Positions 43,546 through 52,202 of a DNA stretch of 64,000 nt are shown here, one piece after another; position 1 is the stretch's first letter; each line of letters starts with the position of its first letter. The position numbers and the translations under genes were made by a program. This DNA is from Gaiellasilicea sp037721555. GTDB taxonomy: Bacteria; Actinomycetota; Thermoleophilia; Gaiellales; Gaiellaceae. The stretch spans positions 1 to 64,000 of the forward strand of contig JBBJOI010000014.1 of assembly GCA_037721555.1 (NCBI GenBank), written 5' to 3'. The notes under the pieces were generated by a model. The model was given only the letters and a program-made list of their open reading frames with translations, was not told the DNA's origin and did no database searches.

Positions 43546-44727
43546 ATGGCCACGCCTCCGGCCGATGCTGTCCTCCGCGCCGCCTCGCCCCTCGTCGACG
43601 CCGGCGGGGGCAGACCGGAGCCCACGAGCGGAGTCGCTCTATGCCTGTCGGGCGGCGGCTACCGAGCGATGCTCTTCCACGCCGGGGCGCTACTCCGCCT
43701 GAACGAGCTCGGCTGGCTGCCAAGGCTCACCCGTATCTCGAGCGTTTCCGGCGGCTCGATCACGGCTGGCGTGCTCGCCGCGCGGTGGGATCAGCTCGAG
43801 TTCGACGGAAGCGGCTCGGCGTCCAATCTCGGGCAACTCGTCCTCGATCCACTCCACGCGCTGGCCGATCAGACGATCGACGTCTGGGCGATTGTTCGCG
43901 GGGCACTCGGACGCGGCTCGATTGGCATGCGGGTGGCCGCCGCCTACCGCAAGCATCTCTTCGGTGACATGACTCTGCAGGAGCTTCCGACCACACCGCG
44001 CTTCGTCATCAACGCCACCAGCCTTCAATCGGGCGTCCTGCGTCGCTTCTCCAAGCCGTATGCGTGGGACTATCGAGTCGGGAAGATCGCCGAGCCGACG
44101 ATGGAGCTCGGTGTCGCGGTGGCGGCGTCCTCCGCTTTTCCGCCATTCCTCTCACCCCTCGTCCTCGACCTTCCGCACGAGTCGCACATGCCTGGGACGG
44201 GGGATGACGACGACGGCGACCTCGAGAACCTGGAGAACCCGCCCTACACGACCCGGCTCGTCCTGACGGACGGCGGCGTCTACGACAACCTCGGGCTCGA
44301 GACGGCCTGGAAGGGACAGCACACGATTCTGATCAGCGACGGGGGCGGCCGCCTCGGCCCCAAGCCCCGTCCACGCGCACTTTGGCCGCTTCAGCTCTAC
44401 CGCGTGCTCTCGGTGATCGACGGTCAGGTTCGCGCCCTGCGGAAGCGGCAAGCGATCGATGCGTTCAAGGGTGGTCTGCGAGAGGGCGTTTACTGGGGGA
44501 TCCACACCAACATCGCGCGGTACGAGTTGGCGGACGCCCTGAGTGCGCCGTACGCGCAGACGATCAAGCTCGCGAAGATCAAGACACGGCTCGGGCGGAT
44601 GCCGCGGGCGAGCCAGGAGCGCCTCGTCAACTGGGGGTACGCCGTCTGCGACGCCGGGATGCGAAAGCACGTCGAGGAGGGGGCTGCTCCCACCGGATTC
44701 CCGTACCCGGACGCCGGCGTCGGCTGA
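43546..44727 (+). CDS. Patatin-like phospholipase
   Basis: 393 aa. Patatin signatures are complete: oxyanion loop LCLSGGGYRAMLFHAGALL (about 33-50), nucleophile elbow ISSVSGGSITAG (Ser about 68), and catalytic Asp in LTDGGVYDNLGLET (about 242). The dyad Ser-Asp makes it a likely lipid acyl hydrolase. A Pro-free helical C terminus follows. No signal peptide, so it acts inside the cell. In bacteria, patatin enzymes serve lipid turnover or act as membrane-degrading effectors of conflict systems. The surrounding genes (subtilase, MBL, E1/E2/JAB) make the latter worth considering. Confidence 0.88.
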   Translation: MATPPADAVLRAASPLVDAGGGRPEPTSGVALCLSGGGYRAMLFHAGALLRLNELGWLPRLTRISSVSGGSITAGVLAARWDQLEFDGSGSASNLGQLVLDPLHALADQTIDVWAIVRGALGRGSIGMRVAAAYRKHLFGDMTLQELPTTPRFVINATSLQSGVLRRFSKPYAWDYRVGKIAEPTMELGVAVAASSAFPPFLSPLVLDLPHESHMPGTGDDDDGDLENLENPPYTTRLVLTDGGVYDNLGLETAWKGQHTILISDGGGRLGPKPRPRALWPLQLYRVLSVIDGQVRALRKRQAIDAFKGGLREGVYWGIHTNIARYELADALSAPYAQTIKLAKIKTRLGRMPRASQERLVNWGYAVCDAGMRKHVEEGAAPTGFPYPDAGVG

Positions 44728-44732
44728 CGACG

Positions 44733-45893
44733 CTACGCCGTTGCTGTCGCCTGCATCCGTAGTGCGTCTAGCGCGGCGCTCTCGGTCCAGAGGCGGCGCT
44801 CGAATCGTTGCGTGACGCCGAGCGAAGCGTCGAGGACGATGAGGTCGAGCCGATGCCGGTTGACGGTGACCGGGCCGTAGCCGACGCCGAGCTCGAATGC
44901 GTCCACGAGAGGATCGAGCAGGCCGACGGTGCGCAGGAGCGAGCACCGCGGTGAGAAACGCATTCCGCGATCCACTCCGTACCTGCGTAGGCGAGCGGGG
45001 TGGTCGAAGCGGGGGTCGTAGGAGATGCCGGCGACGTTCGCCTCCAGGCCGTCGCTCCTGATCCGACGAGCAAGTCGGGCGACCTTCGTGACGGTCAGCG
45101 AGCACTTCTCCGGGTTCGTGCAGCGCGTGTAGAAGAACGCGAGCGCGGAAGGTCGGCCGCCAAACGCCTCAGCGAACACGAGGCGCTGCCCGTCTTGGTT
45201 CTCGAGCAAAACGTGACGAGGATCAACGGCGCTAGCCGCGACGAAACCGGACTCGGTCGTGGCCGCGACCTCATCATCGTTCGTCCCACAGCATCCGACC
45301 GTCGCAGCCTCCGACTGACCTAGCGCCGCGACCGCCTTCGTGAGTGCGGCCAGCACGGCGTCCGAGAAGCGGTGGCCTTCATTCTCGACGAGCGAGGTGA
45401 GCGGCTCGAGGACGTGGCTCGCCCGTGGCCCAATCCAGGCGAGCGTCGAGGCCAGCTCGGAGAGCGCCGTGACCGAGTCTGTGCTGTCGAGTGTGGGGGC
45501 GAAGCGCTCGAACGTCACCACGTCGTCGACTGCCCGAAGACGGCGGATCGCGGCAACGAGGAGTGCAGGCGCCGCCGGAGGCATGACTGCGGCGCCGCGG
45601 AGCGCGCGGGCGGCTGCGGCGACCGTGTACGGGTTCCGGCCCGTCTCCAGCTCTTCAAGCACGTACGGAACGGCGTTGGGCGGCAGGCCGATGGACTCGA
45701 AGCTCGCGAGCACGTAGCTGCGCAGGCGCTCCGCCTCGTTGCTGCCGCGGCCGGCGTAGAGCGGTGCACGCTCCGGAAGCAGCTCGACGAGCCTCAGAGC
45801 CGCGTCGGGCGATCGGCGTGCCGCGTCGATCTGAGCCGCCCCATCCGAGGCCGAGGTGCTCTTCCGGGGGGCAGTCCTCGGGCGGGAGGTCAT
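44733..45893 (-). CDS. HEAT-repeat protein fused to SCO1/SenC-like thioredoxin fold
   Basis: 386 aa. The first about 205 residues are helical with HEAT-like spacing (VPYVLEELETGRNPYTVAAA; ALLVAAIRRLRAVDD). The remainder is SCO-like: ALAFFYTRCTNPEKCSLTVT holds the copper/redox Cys pair, here with five rather than three residues between the cysteines' usual partners, and the distal His is in TVNRHRLDLIVLDASLG. An extra GCCG lies before the domain. SCO proteins deliver copper or act as thiol oxidoreductases. It is the last gene of the tyrosinase operon and its ATG overlaps the upstream stop (ATGA). Copper delivery to the tyrosinase is a reasonable inference. Confidence 0.78.
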   Translation of the reverse strand: MTSRPRTAPRKSTSASDGAAQIDAARRSPDAALRLVELLPERAPLYAGRGSNEAERLRSYVLASFESIGLPPNAVPYVLEELETGRNPYTVAAAARALRGAAVMPPAAPALLVAAIRRLRAVDDVVTFERFAPTLDSTDSVTALSELASTLAWIGPRASHVLEPLTSLVENEGHRFSDAVLAALTKAVAALGQSEAATVGCCGTNDDEVAATTESGFVAASAVDPRHVLLENQDGQRLVFAEAFGGRPSALAFFYTRCTNPEKCSLTVTKVARLARRIRSDGLEANVAGISYDPRFDHPARLRRYGVDRGMRFSPRCSLLRTVGLLDPLVDAFELGVGYGPVTVNRHRLDLIVLDASLGVTQRFERRLWTESAALDALRMQATATA

Positions 45894-46780
45894 CCCTCGG
45901 CGGCGCGGAGAAAGCGCTTGCTGGAGGCGCGGACGGCCGATGAGCGAGTTTGTGTGGTCAGCTTCTGGACCGTCTCGACGAATTTCGGGTCGGCGGATCG
46001 ATCGTGCGTCTCGCGACCGTGAGCGAGCGCGGCGAGGCTGGTCGCGCGGATGTCGTTGAAATCGCTGTCGTCGGCGACGATCTTGCGCGCGGCTCTCTCG
46101 AAGACCTCGGGGTCGAGGCTCTGGAGCCCCGAGGCGCTGAGGCGGCGAATGCTCGAGGTCTCCGACTTGTCCTTGAGGAGCCGGCTCAGGAGCTTCACGG
46201 AGCTCGGATCGGTCGCGAGTACGCGGAGCGCCTCCTCGCGCGCCGCGCCCGTCGCGCGTTTGAAGACCCGCCGGGCGAGCGGCACGAGCTCGGCGTGATC
46301 GTCGTAGGCGAGAAACTGCATCGCCTTGGCCTCTGAGACGACCGCCTCCGCGGGCTTCTCGAGGCTGTGCACGAGCAGCCCCTGCGCGTACGGGTCTTTG
46401 TGGATCGCGAGCAGCTCGAGCGCGCTCTCGCGGAGCGTGCTTCTCGGGTCGGCGGTGAGTTCTCGAAGCGCCTGCTTGTAGTCGGACCGGTACGGCTCGA
46501 AGCGCGGCCCGAGAAAGTCGAGCGCGCTCAGCGCCTGTAACGCGGCCGCGCGGACCGAGACCGGCTCCTTGCGGTCGCGCACCGTGGCGAGCAGCGCCGT
46601 GACACGGTCCGCGAGATCCTCGACGTCGAGCGGGACGGTCTTAAGCTCGTTCGCCCGGGCGCTCGCGCTGAGCCGCGCCGCACGCCCGGCCGGGGGGACC
46701 GCGCGCCGCGAGCTCTGCGCCTGCGCGGTCGCCTTCGCGAGCTCGGCCTCGACCTCCTTGCGGTATCGATCGACGCTCAT
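45890..46780 (-). CDS. HEAT-repeat scaffold protein
   Basis: 296 aa, entirely helical, with about five HEAT-like repeats (VSVRAAALQALSALDFLGPR; TLRESALELLAIHKDPYAQG; GAAREEALRVLATDP; SSIRRLSASGLQSLDPEVF; NDIRATSLAALAHG). No catalytic motif, no signal. It is encoded 4 bp after the tyrosinase gene and overlaps the HEAT-SCO gene by 4 nt. It probably bridges the two enzymes. Confidence 0.75.
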   Translation of the reverse strand: MSVDRYRKEVEAELAKATAQAQSSRRAVPPAGRAARLSASARANELKTVPLDVEDLADRVTALLATVRDRKEPVSVRAAALQALSALDFLGPRFEPYRSDYKQALRELTADPRSTLRESALELLAIHKDPYAQGLLVHSLEKPAEAVVSEAKAMQFLAYDDHAELVPLARRVFKRATGAAREEALRVLATDPSSVKLLSRLLKDKSETSSIRRLSASGLQSLDPEVFERAARKIVADDSDFNDIRATSLAALAHGRETHDRSADPKFVETVQKLTTQTRSSAVRASSKRFLRAAEG

Positions 46781-46784
46781 CGCG

Positions 46785-48020
46785 TCACACCTCGAACGGT
46801 ACGTCGTCGTATGCGAACCCGAGTGCCACGCCGCCTCCCACCGCCTGGTAGTCGATCATGGCGCGAACCCTCGGCTTCTGGCCGGGCGCAGTCGTAGATG
46901 GCGACGACGCGAGCGTACCCCCCGGCGCCGTCGGGGGTCGCTGGGCGCCGGTGATGCCGTTCCATGGCCACATCGTGTCGGGCAGCCGGTGTCCGATCTG
47001 GTTGCCGAAGGCCGGCGCGAAGGCGCTCGCTTGGCCCGGATTCGTCCGGCGGTGAATCCACTGCCATTTGGCCCAGAGCCGGTCGACATTGGCGTGGAGC
47101 ATGAAGAAGAGCGGATCGCGCGCAGCTGTGTCGATGGCTCTGATGAACCCCAGGCCGAAGCTCGTATGCGCAAGGCCATGGGGGTTCCCTTCCAATCGAG
47201 CGAAAGGGCCGTAGGAGGCGTTCGGGGCGGCACCTCCCAACGCGATCGTCTGCGCCTCGGTCAGGAGGCCTCCCGGGGCCGCGTTGGCTGCGAACGACGG
47301 TGTCCGCGAGATGCCGAGCTGCCCGTCCGTGCGCCAGGTCGAGAACGGGTGCCCGGCAGTGAACTCGAGGCGGCCGGCAGTATTAGGGACGCCCATGAAC
47401 GCGCGCGTGAAGACGTTCGGCGCCGACCGATCGAACCGCCAGTAGGGGAGCGTCACGCTCGCATCGATCGCCTGCAGCTCGCGCTCGAGGTCCAGCAGAT
47501 AGGCGCGATGCCAAGGGAGGAAGCCGACGTTGCCATGCGCCTCACCGGAAGCGGCGTCCACGTGCATGTCGCGGAAGTCGCGGAACCGACCGCTGCCGCC
47601 TCCGTTCAGGGTCGCGAGTGCTGAGAGGAAACGATCGCGCTCGCCCGGCGTGAGCTTCTGAGCGTCCTTGCGGACGCGCACCGTGACGGGCTTCGTGCCG
47701 AGTACGCCGAGGCTGCCGGCACTGCGCGCCTCGATCGTCGCATCGCCGAGCGCTGCGCTCGGACGACCGAACTCACCGGCGACGAAGAACCGGACGGGCG
47801 CGCCGCTCACGGGCAGCGTCAGCTGGAGCGTCGGCGTACCGAGGTGCGTGCGCGTGGTCGCGAACCTGACGCGACCACCCGAGCCGGCGTTGCGCAGCGT
47901 CACCTTAACGTCGTTGGCCCCGGTGGGATTGAGCAGCCGGGCCCGCGCCTCGACCGGAGTCCACGTCAATAAGATCCGGCCGGCTGCGTCGGCACCCGGC
48001 AGGATGAACTCGACGGTCAT
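46785..48020 (-). CDS. Tyrosinase-family type 3 copper oxidase
   Basis: 411 aa. About 140 N-terminal residues form beta sequence (VEFILPGADAAGRILLTWTP), an unusual extra domain. The tyrosinase core follows. CuA ligands lie in FRDMHVDAASGEAHGN and VGFLPWHRAYLLDLEREL. CuB ligands lie in NPHGLAHTSFG and FFMLHANVDRLWAKWQW. All six His are present, so it should oxidise phenols to quinones or hydroxylate them. No signal peptide and no caddie protein nearby; instead HEAT and HEAT-SCO proteins follow. It diverges from the subtilase gene across 211 bp. Confidence 0.88.
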   Translation of the reverse strand: MTVEFILPGADAAGRILLTWTPVEARARLLNPTGANDVKVTLRNAGSGGRVRFATTRTHLGTPTLQLTLPVSGAPVRFFVAGEFGRPSAALGDATIEARSAGSLGVLGTKPVTVRVRKDAQKLTPGERDRFLSALATLNGGGSGRFRDFRDMHVDAASGEAHGNVGFLPWHRAYLLDLERELQAIDASVTLPYWRFDRSAPNVFTRAFMGVPNTAGRLEFTAGHPFSTWRTDGQLGISRTPSFAANAAPGGLLTEAQTIALGGAAPNASYGPFARLEGNPHGLAHTSFGLGFIRAIDTAARDPLFFMLHANVDRLWAKWQWIHRRTNPGQASAFAPAFGNQIGHRLPDTMWPWNGITGAQRPPTAPGGTLASSPSTTAPGQKPRVRAMIDYQAVGGGVALGFAYDDVPFEV

Positions 48021-48231
48021 CCTGACCCTGCTCTGTTCGCCGGAGCGTTACCGCCTACGTGGTTCCTTCCCAGCTGTGGCCGACGGCGTGCCAAACCGGG
48101 ACTGAGAATACACCCTCTCGCGAAGATTGTTCACCGAGACGCTTGAACGGTGCGGTCGAGTGTTGACACGGCGTCCTGACGGGAAATACGCTCGAGTCGC
48201 CTCGTAAGCCGACGCGGAGGGCGGTGTTCCG

Positions 48232-50283
48232 ATGAGGGCGCGAAGGGCTGCACCCGATGCAACGCTGGCGCAGCGGCTGCAGCCGAAGCTCCGTATGGTT
48301 GCGAACGGCGATACCGAGGTGAATGGTCGCCGAGCCGGTCGCTGCGCGGCGGTTGCTCTCAGTCCCGCCCGCGCGCTCGAGTCGAGCGAGCGGCGCCGTG
48401 TTCGTCGGAGTTCCGACCGCGCCAAGCCGCCGCTCACCGGGCTGCGTCGCAAGCTCGCCGAGCCCGCCGACGCGATCGTGAGCGTCTTCGTCCAGCTCGA
48501 AGACGATCGAGAGGTGCAAGGCCTCGACAAGACCCCTTTGACCGCGGTTCGAGGCACGGTCGGAACGGCCGAGCTGCCTCTTCGGAAGGCGCTCGAGCTC
48601 GCCACCACCGACCGGGTCGCGTACGCTGAGCTCGGGCAGCCTCTCGTCGTTCCGAAGCCGGCTCTCGCTGCCGGATCGGCGACGAGTCCGACGTCGGCCG
48701 ACCGGCGAGTCGAGGGCAGGACGCGCCATCGGTACGGCGAGGGCGTCTTGATCGGGCTCATCGACGTCGGCGGATACGACTTCGCGCACAAGGACTTCCG
48801 CGACCGATCCGGCGGCACCCGGTTCCTGCGCATCTGGGATCAGGCAGGAGCGAGCCGGCTGTCGCCCGCGAAGCGGGGAACCGCACCGTTTGACTACGGC
48901 GCCGAGATCGTGCAGGAGGACATGAACGCCGCGATCGCCGCCGCGACGGAGCACGGACTTCCCGCAATCGAGCTCGAGCCTCAGTCCAGCATGGAGCCGG
49001 GGTCGCATGGAACGCACGTGGCGAGCATCGCGGCCGGAAATCGAGGCGTCTGTCGCAACGCCGAGATCGTCGCCGTGCTCATCTCGATTCCCGACAGCGA
49101 GATGGCTCGCCAGACGTCCTTCTATGACTCGACCCGGCTTGCACATGCGGTCGAGTACCTCTTGGCCGTCGCCGACGACTTGCGGCGGCCAATCTCGATC
49201 AACATCAGCCTGGCGACGAACGGGCACGCCCACGACGACTCTGCTCCTATCAATCGTTGGATCGACGCCTCGCTGATCCGCCCGGGGCGCTGTGTCTGCG
49301 TCGCGGCCGGAAACGCCGGGCAGGAGCGCGCCGAGGCCGAAGACGACTTCGGCTGGACGATGGGACGCGTCCACACCTCTGGACAGATCATGGCCCGGGA
49401 GCTCGTGTCCGACATCGCGTGGACGGTCGTCGGAGACACGGTGGCCGATCTCTCGGAGAATGAGCTCGAGGTCTGGTACGGGCCTCAGGATCGATTCTCG
49501 GTGCAGGTCAAGCCACCGGGAGGCGATTGGACGGAAGAAGTACGGCCGGGCGAGTTCATCGAGAATCGAGAGCTTCCCAGCGGCACCCGGTTGAGCGTCT
49601 ACAACGAGCGCTATCACCCTGCCAACGGGAGCAATCTCGTCGCGGTCTACCTCAGCCCTCCGATGGGCGAGAACGCCGAGGGCGGCGTCGCCGCAGGTGA
49701 GTGGCTCGTCCGGCTCCATGGTGAAGAGGTTCGCGATGGATCGTACGACGGCTGGATCGAGCGGGACGACCCGCAGCAGGTGGGCCGGATCGGCGAGCAG
49801 GAAGCATGGATGTTCCCGTCGTTCTTCTCCGGGACATCGTTCGTCGACCGATCGACCGTCAGCACACTCGCATGCGCACAGCGCGTCATCAGCGTCGCGA
49901 ACCTCGATGCCGAGGCGAGGCGGATCGCGATCACGAGCAGCCAGGGCCCCACTCGGGACGGTCGCGAGAAGCCTGACGTCGCCGCGCCGGGCAGCAACAT
50001 CGTCGCCGCCCACGGCTTCGCCGAGGCGAAGGACGCTTGGGTCGGGATGAGCGGCACGAGCATGGCCGCGCCCTACATCGCGGGCGTCGTCGGTCTCATG
50101 CTGGCGGTCAATCCGACCCTGACGGCGGCTCAGATCGGCGGGATCCTCCGTCGCACCGCCCGCCCGTTGCCCGGATCGGACTTTCGCTGGCGCGACGACG
50201 CCGGCGCCGGGATCGTCGATCCGGATCGCTGCATCGTCGAGGCGGCTTCGGTCGGGACGAGCACCGAGCTCAAGGTTCGATGA
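48232..50283 (+). CDS. Cytoplasmic S8 (subtilisin-like) serine protease
   Basis: 683 aa. After an N-terminal domain of about 165 residues without a signal peptide, the S8 triad is intact: Asp about 178 (LIGLIDVGGYDF), His about 259 (PGSHGTHVASIAAG), oxyanion Asn (VAAGNAGQ) and Ser about 610 (GMSGTSMAAPYIAGVV). A beta insertion separates the Asn and Ser blocks. Lack of secretion signal and a non-inhibitor-like N domain suggest an intracellular protease. Its stop overlaps the metallo-beta-lactamase start (ATGA), so the pair works together. Confidence 0.88.
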   Translation: MRARRAAPDATLAQRLQPKLRMVANGDTEVNGRRAGRCAAVALSPARALESSERRRVRRSSDRAKPPLTGLRRKLAEPADAIVSVFVQLEDDREVQGLDKTPLTAVRGTVGTAELPLRKALELATTDRVAYAELGQPLVVPKPALAAGSATSPTSADRRVEGRTRHRYGEGVLIGLIDVGGYDFAHKDFRDRSGGTRFLRIWDQAGASRLSPAKRGTAPFDYGAEIVQEDMNAAIAAATEHGLPAIELEPQSSMEPGSHGTHVASIAAGNRGVCRNAEIVAVLISIPDSEMARQTSFYDSTRLAHAVEYLLAVADDLRRPISINISLATNGHAHDDSAPINRWIDASLIRPGRCVCVAAGNAGQERAEAEDDFGWTMGRVHTSGQIMARELVSDIAWTVVGDTVADLSENELEVWYGPQDRFSVQVKPPGGDWTEEVRPGEFIENRELPSGTRLSVYNERYHPANGSNLVAVYLSPPMGENAEGGVAAGEWLVRLHGEEVRDGSYDGWIERDDPQQVGRIGEQEAWMFPSFFSGTSFVDRSTVSTLACAQRVISVANLDAEARRIAITSSQGPTRDGREKPDVAAPGSNIVAAHGFAEAKDAWVGMSGTSMAAPYIAGVVGLMLAVNPTLTAAQIGGILRRTARPLPGSDFRWRDDAGAGIVDPDRCIVEAASVGTSTELKVR

Positions 50284-51581
50284 AGCTCCGGGTCTTCCAA
50301 GCCGGTAAGGGCGACTGCCTGCTGATCACAGCGGACGACGGGAAGCGAGTCCTCGTAGACGGAGGGATGCGGGCCGACTATCGCGAGCACGTCGCTCCCT
50401 ACCTCGCGCGCCTGCGTCAGAGGGACATCGCGCTGGATCTCGTCTACGTCTCCCACATCGATCGCGACCACATCTCCGGCGTCCTGCAGCTCATGGACGA
50501 CCTCGTCGCCTGGCGCGTGTTCGACTACCAGCGCGGAACGGGAAACCACGACTACCCTGAGCCGGAGAACGCGCGCCCACCCGAGATCCGCGACCTCTGG
50601 CACAACGCGTTCGGGGAGCTCGTGAGCGAGAACGACGGCGCCATTGAGGGCCGGCTCGACGCCAGCGCCAGCCTGCTGGCGTCGGCCGACGACCAGCCAA
50701 CGCGCTCTCTAGCCGCGGCCCACCGTGAGCTTGCGACGAGCATCGCCGAAGGGATCGAGCTCTCACGGCGCGCCAGTCCGCGGCAGCTGGGCATTCCAGT
50801 GAACCGCCAGTTCAAGGGCAAGCTCGCACTCGTCGGCAAGGACGTAAAGGCAATTCGACTGGGTGGACTCAAGCTGACCGTGATCGGCCCGTTTACCCGT
50901 GACCTGAGGAAGCTGCGCGCTGAGTGGAACACCTGGCTTCGCGAGAACCAGGAGCAGCTCGAGCGGCTCCGCCGTCAGATGGAGCAAGACGTACGTCGAC
51001 TCGGGGCCAGCGACTTCGACCGCCTACGACGAGCAATCGGTCTCGCCTCGGCCGCGCTCGGGGATCGGAACAAGGTCACCGTCCCGAATCTCGCGTCGCT
51101 GATGCTGCTCGTCGAGGAAAACGGACGCCAGGTCCTGCTCACGGGCGACGGCCATGCCGACGACGTCTTGGCCGGGCTCGAGAACGCCGGACTGCTCGAT
51201 CCCGAGCTCGGGCTTCACGTCGATGTGCTCAAGGTTCAGCACCACGGCTCGGAGCACAACCTGACACCCGAGTTCGCACGACAGATTACCGCCAATCGGT
51301 ATCTCTTTTGTGGCAACGGCGAGCACCGCAACCCCGACTCCAGGGTCGTCCAAGCGATCATCGACTCACGCCTCGGGCCGGCGTTGGGCCGCAGCACGAA
51401 CCCGAGCGCCAAGCGCCGATTCTCGCTTCAGTTCAACAGCTCGGCCCACGCGACGGATGGCCACGAGCGCCAGCACATGCAAGAGATCGAGTCCCTCGTA
51501 AGGGGAGCGGTGGTCGCGGGCGGCAACCGAATGAGCTGTACCTTCCTCAAGAGTTCGAGCTTCGAGATCCGCCTTTCCTGA
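50280..51581 (+). CDS. Metallo-beta-lactamase-fold hydrolase (ComEC-like)
   Basis: 433 aa. The N terminus MKLRVFQAGKGDCLLITAD begins the fold. The metal motif is YVSHIDRDHISGV (the HxDxDH variant), then LLTGDGHADDV and a KVQHHGSEHN box, as in the ComEC/Rec2 hydrolase domain. A long charged helical insert (about 120-300, with RLRRQMEQDVRRL coiled-coil-like sequence) splits the domain. No signal peptide. It is coupled by a 4-nt overlap to the S8 protease. Possible roles are nuclease or phosphodiesterase; substrate unknown. Confidence 0.83.
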   Translation: MKLRVFQAGKGDCLLITADDGKRVLVDGGMRADYREHVAPYLARLRQRDIALDLVYVSHIDRDHISGVLQLMDDLVAWRVFDYQRGTGNHDYPEPENARPPEIRDLWHNAFGELVSENDGAIEGRLDASASLLASADDQPTRSLAAAHRELATSIAEGIELSRRASPRQLGIPVNRQFKGKLALVGKDVKAIRLGGLKLTVIGPFTRDLRKLRAEWNTWLRENQEQLERLRRQMEQDVRRLGASDFDRLRRAIGLASAALGDRNKVTVPNLASLMLLVEENGRQVLLTGDGHADDVLAGLENAGLLDPELGLHVDVLKVQHHGSEHNLTPEFARQITANRYLFCGNGEHRNPDSRVVQAIIDSRLGPALGRSTNPSAKRRFSLQFNSSAHATDGHERQHMQEIESLVRGAVVAGGNRMSCTFLKSSSFEIRLS

Positions 51582-51703
51582 CCGCTGACTGCGACGATGA
51601 CGGGTTCTCGTTGGAACCGTCGAAGAGTGGCACCGCCCACTTCGCGGGAGCCAGCAGAGAAACGGCCGACCAATGCCAGACAGTTCACCAGGTATGGCTT
51701 GCG

Positions 51704-51910
51704 CTAAGCCGCTGAAGGAAGGACCGGGCGCTCCGCCTCGCGAACGAGCCGTTCGTACTCGTCGACGTGGAGGAGTACGGCCTGGGGTCGGTTGCGGAAG
51801 AGGACGACAAAGCGGCTCGCGTCCCGTGATCGGAGTCGCTCCAGAAGTCCGCTGAACCCTCGCGCCGCGTCCCTGGCTGCGACGACCTCCTCAAGCGTGA
51901 ACCCGCTCAC
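51704..51910 (-). CDS. Phd/YefM-like antitoxin, apparently orphan
   Basis: About 68 aa from a GTG at 51910 with GGGAG upstream. The sequence has the Phd/YefM pattern: a helix (LEEVVAARDAARGFSGLLER), a strand (RFVVLFRNRPQAVLLHVDEY) and the final helix (ERLVREAERP). No RelE/Doc/PIN toxin gene is next to it. It could be a solitary transcriptional repressor for the ubiquitin-like operon promoter region, into which its own start faces; the two share a 190-bp divergent gap. Confidence 0.65.
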   Translation of the reverse strand: MSGFTLEEVVAARDAARGFSGLLERLRSRDASRFVVLFRNRPQAVLLHVDEYERLVREAERPVLPSAA

Positions 51911-52100
51911 TGTCTCTCCCTTGTTCGATGACGCATGTAAGGAGGTTAGGTCCGGCGCCGGACGGAGTCTCCGTTGCGGCCTCGCAACGCGACTGCGGAG
52001 CTGGCTCTCGTGCTGTCCGAGGTGGTGTCTACCGTGATAGCAGTGGCCGGGCCTAGGCTCCGGTCGGTAAATCGTCGAGGGCACAGCCTGGGAGGATCGT

Positions 52101-52202
52101 ATGAACACAGACGAGACGAACGAGGAGAAGGACAAGGAGCCGAAGGAGCCGAAGGAGCCGAAGCCCAAGCCGAAGCCGGACAAGGGCCGCAACTACGGGT
52201 GA
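52101..52202 (+). CDS. 33-aa Lys/Pro-rich peptide ending Tyr-Gly, candidate conjugated tag
   Basis: GGGAGG lies 5 nt before the ATG at 52101. After MNTDETNEEK the peptide is built of KEP and KPKP units and ends in PDKGRNYG, with a terminal glycine. It has no hydrophobic core, so it is disordered. The stop codon overlaps the start of the E2-E1 gene (GTGA), so translation is coupled. A disordered tail with a C-terminal Gly fits an adenylation substrate for the E1 encoded next, as ubiquitin-fold proteins and Pup are modified at their C termini. It lacks the GGE/GGQ end of Pup. That it is the tag is inference; the gene could instead be a leader peptide. Confidence 0.6.
   Translation: MNTDETNEEKDKEPKEPKEPKPKPKPDKGRNYG

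Noticed and set aside
48055..50013. Long antisense frame (652 codons) over the subtilase gene
   Set aside because: A high-GC shadow: the opposite strand has complete S8 catalytic motifs, and the antisense translation has no domain.
52101..52202. Pup (prokaryotic ubiquitin-like protein)
   Set aside because: Disordered and Lys-rich, but the C terminus is Tyr-Gly rather than GGE/GGQ, and there is no PafA, Dop or proteasome gene in the window.
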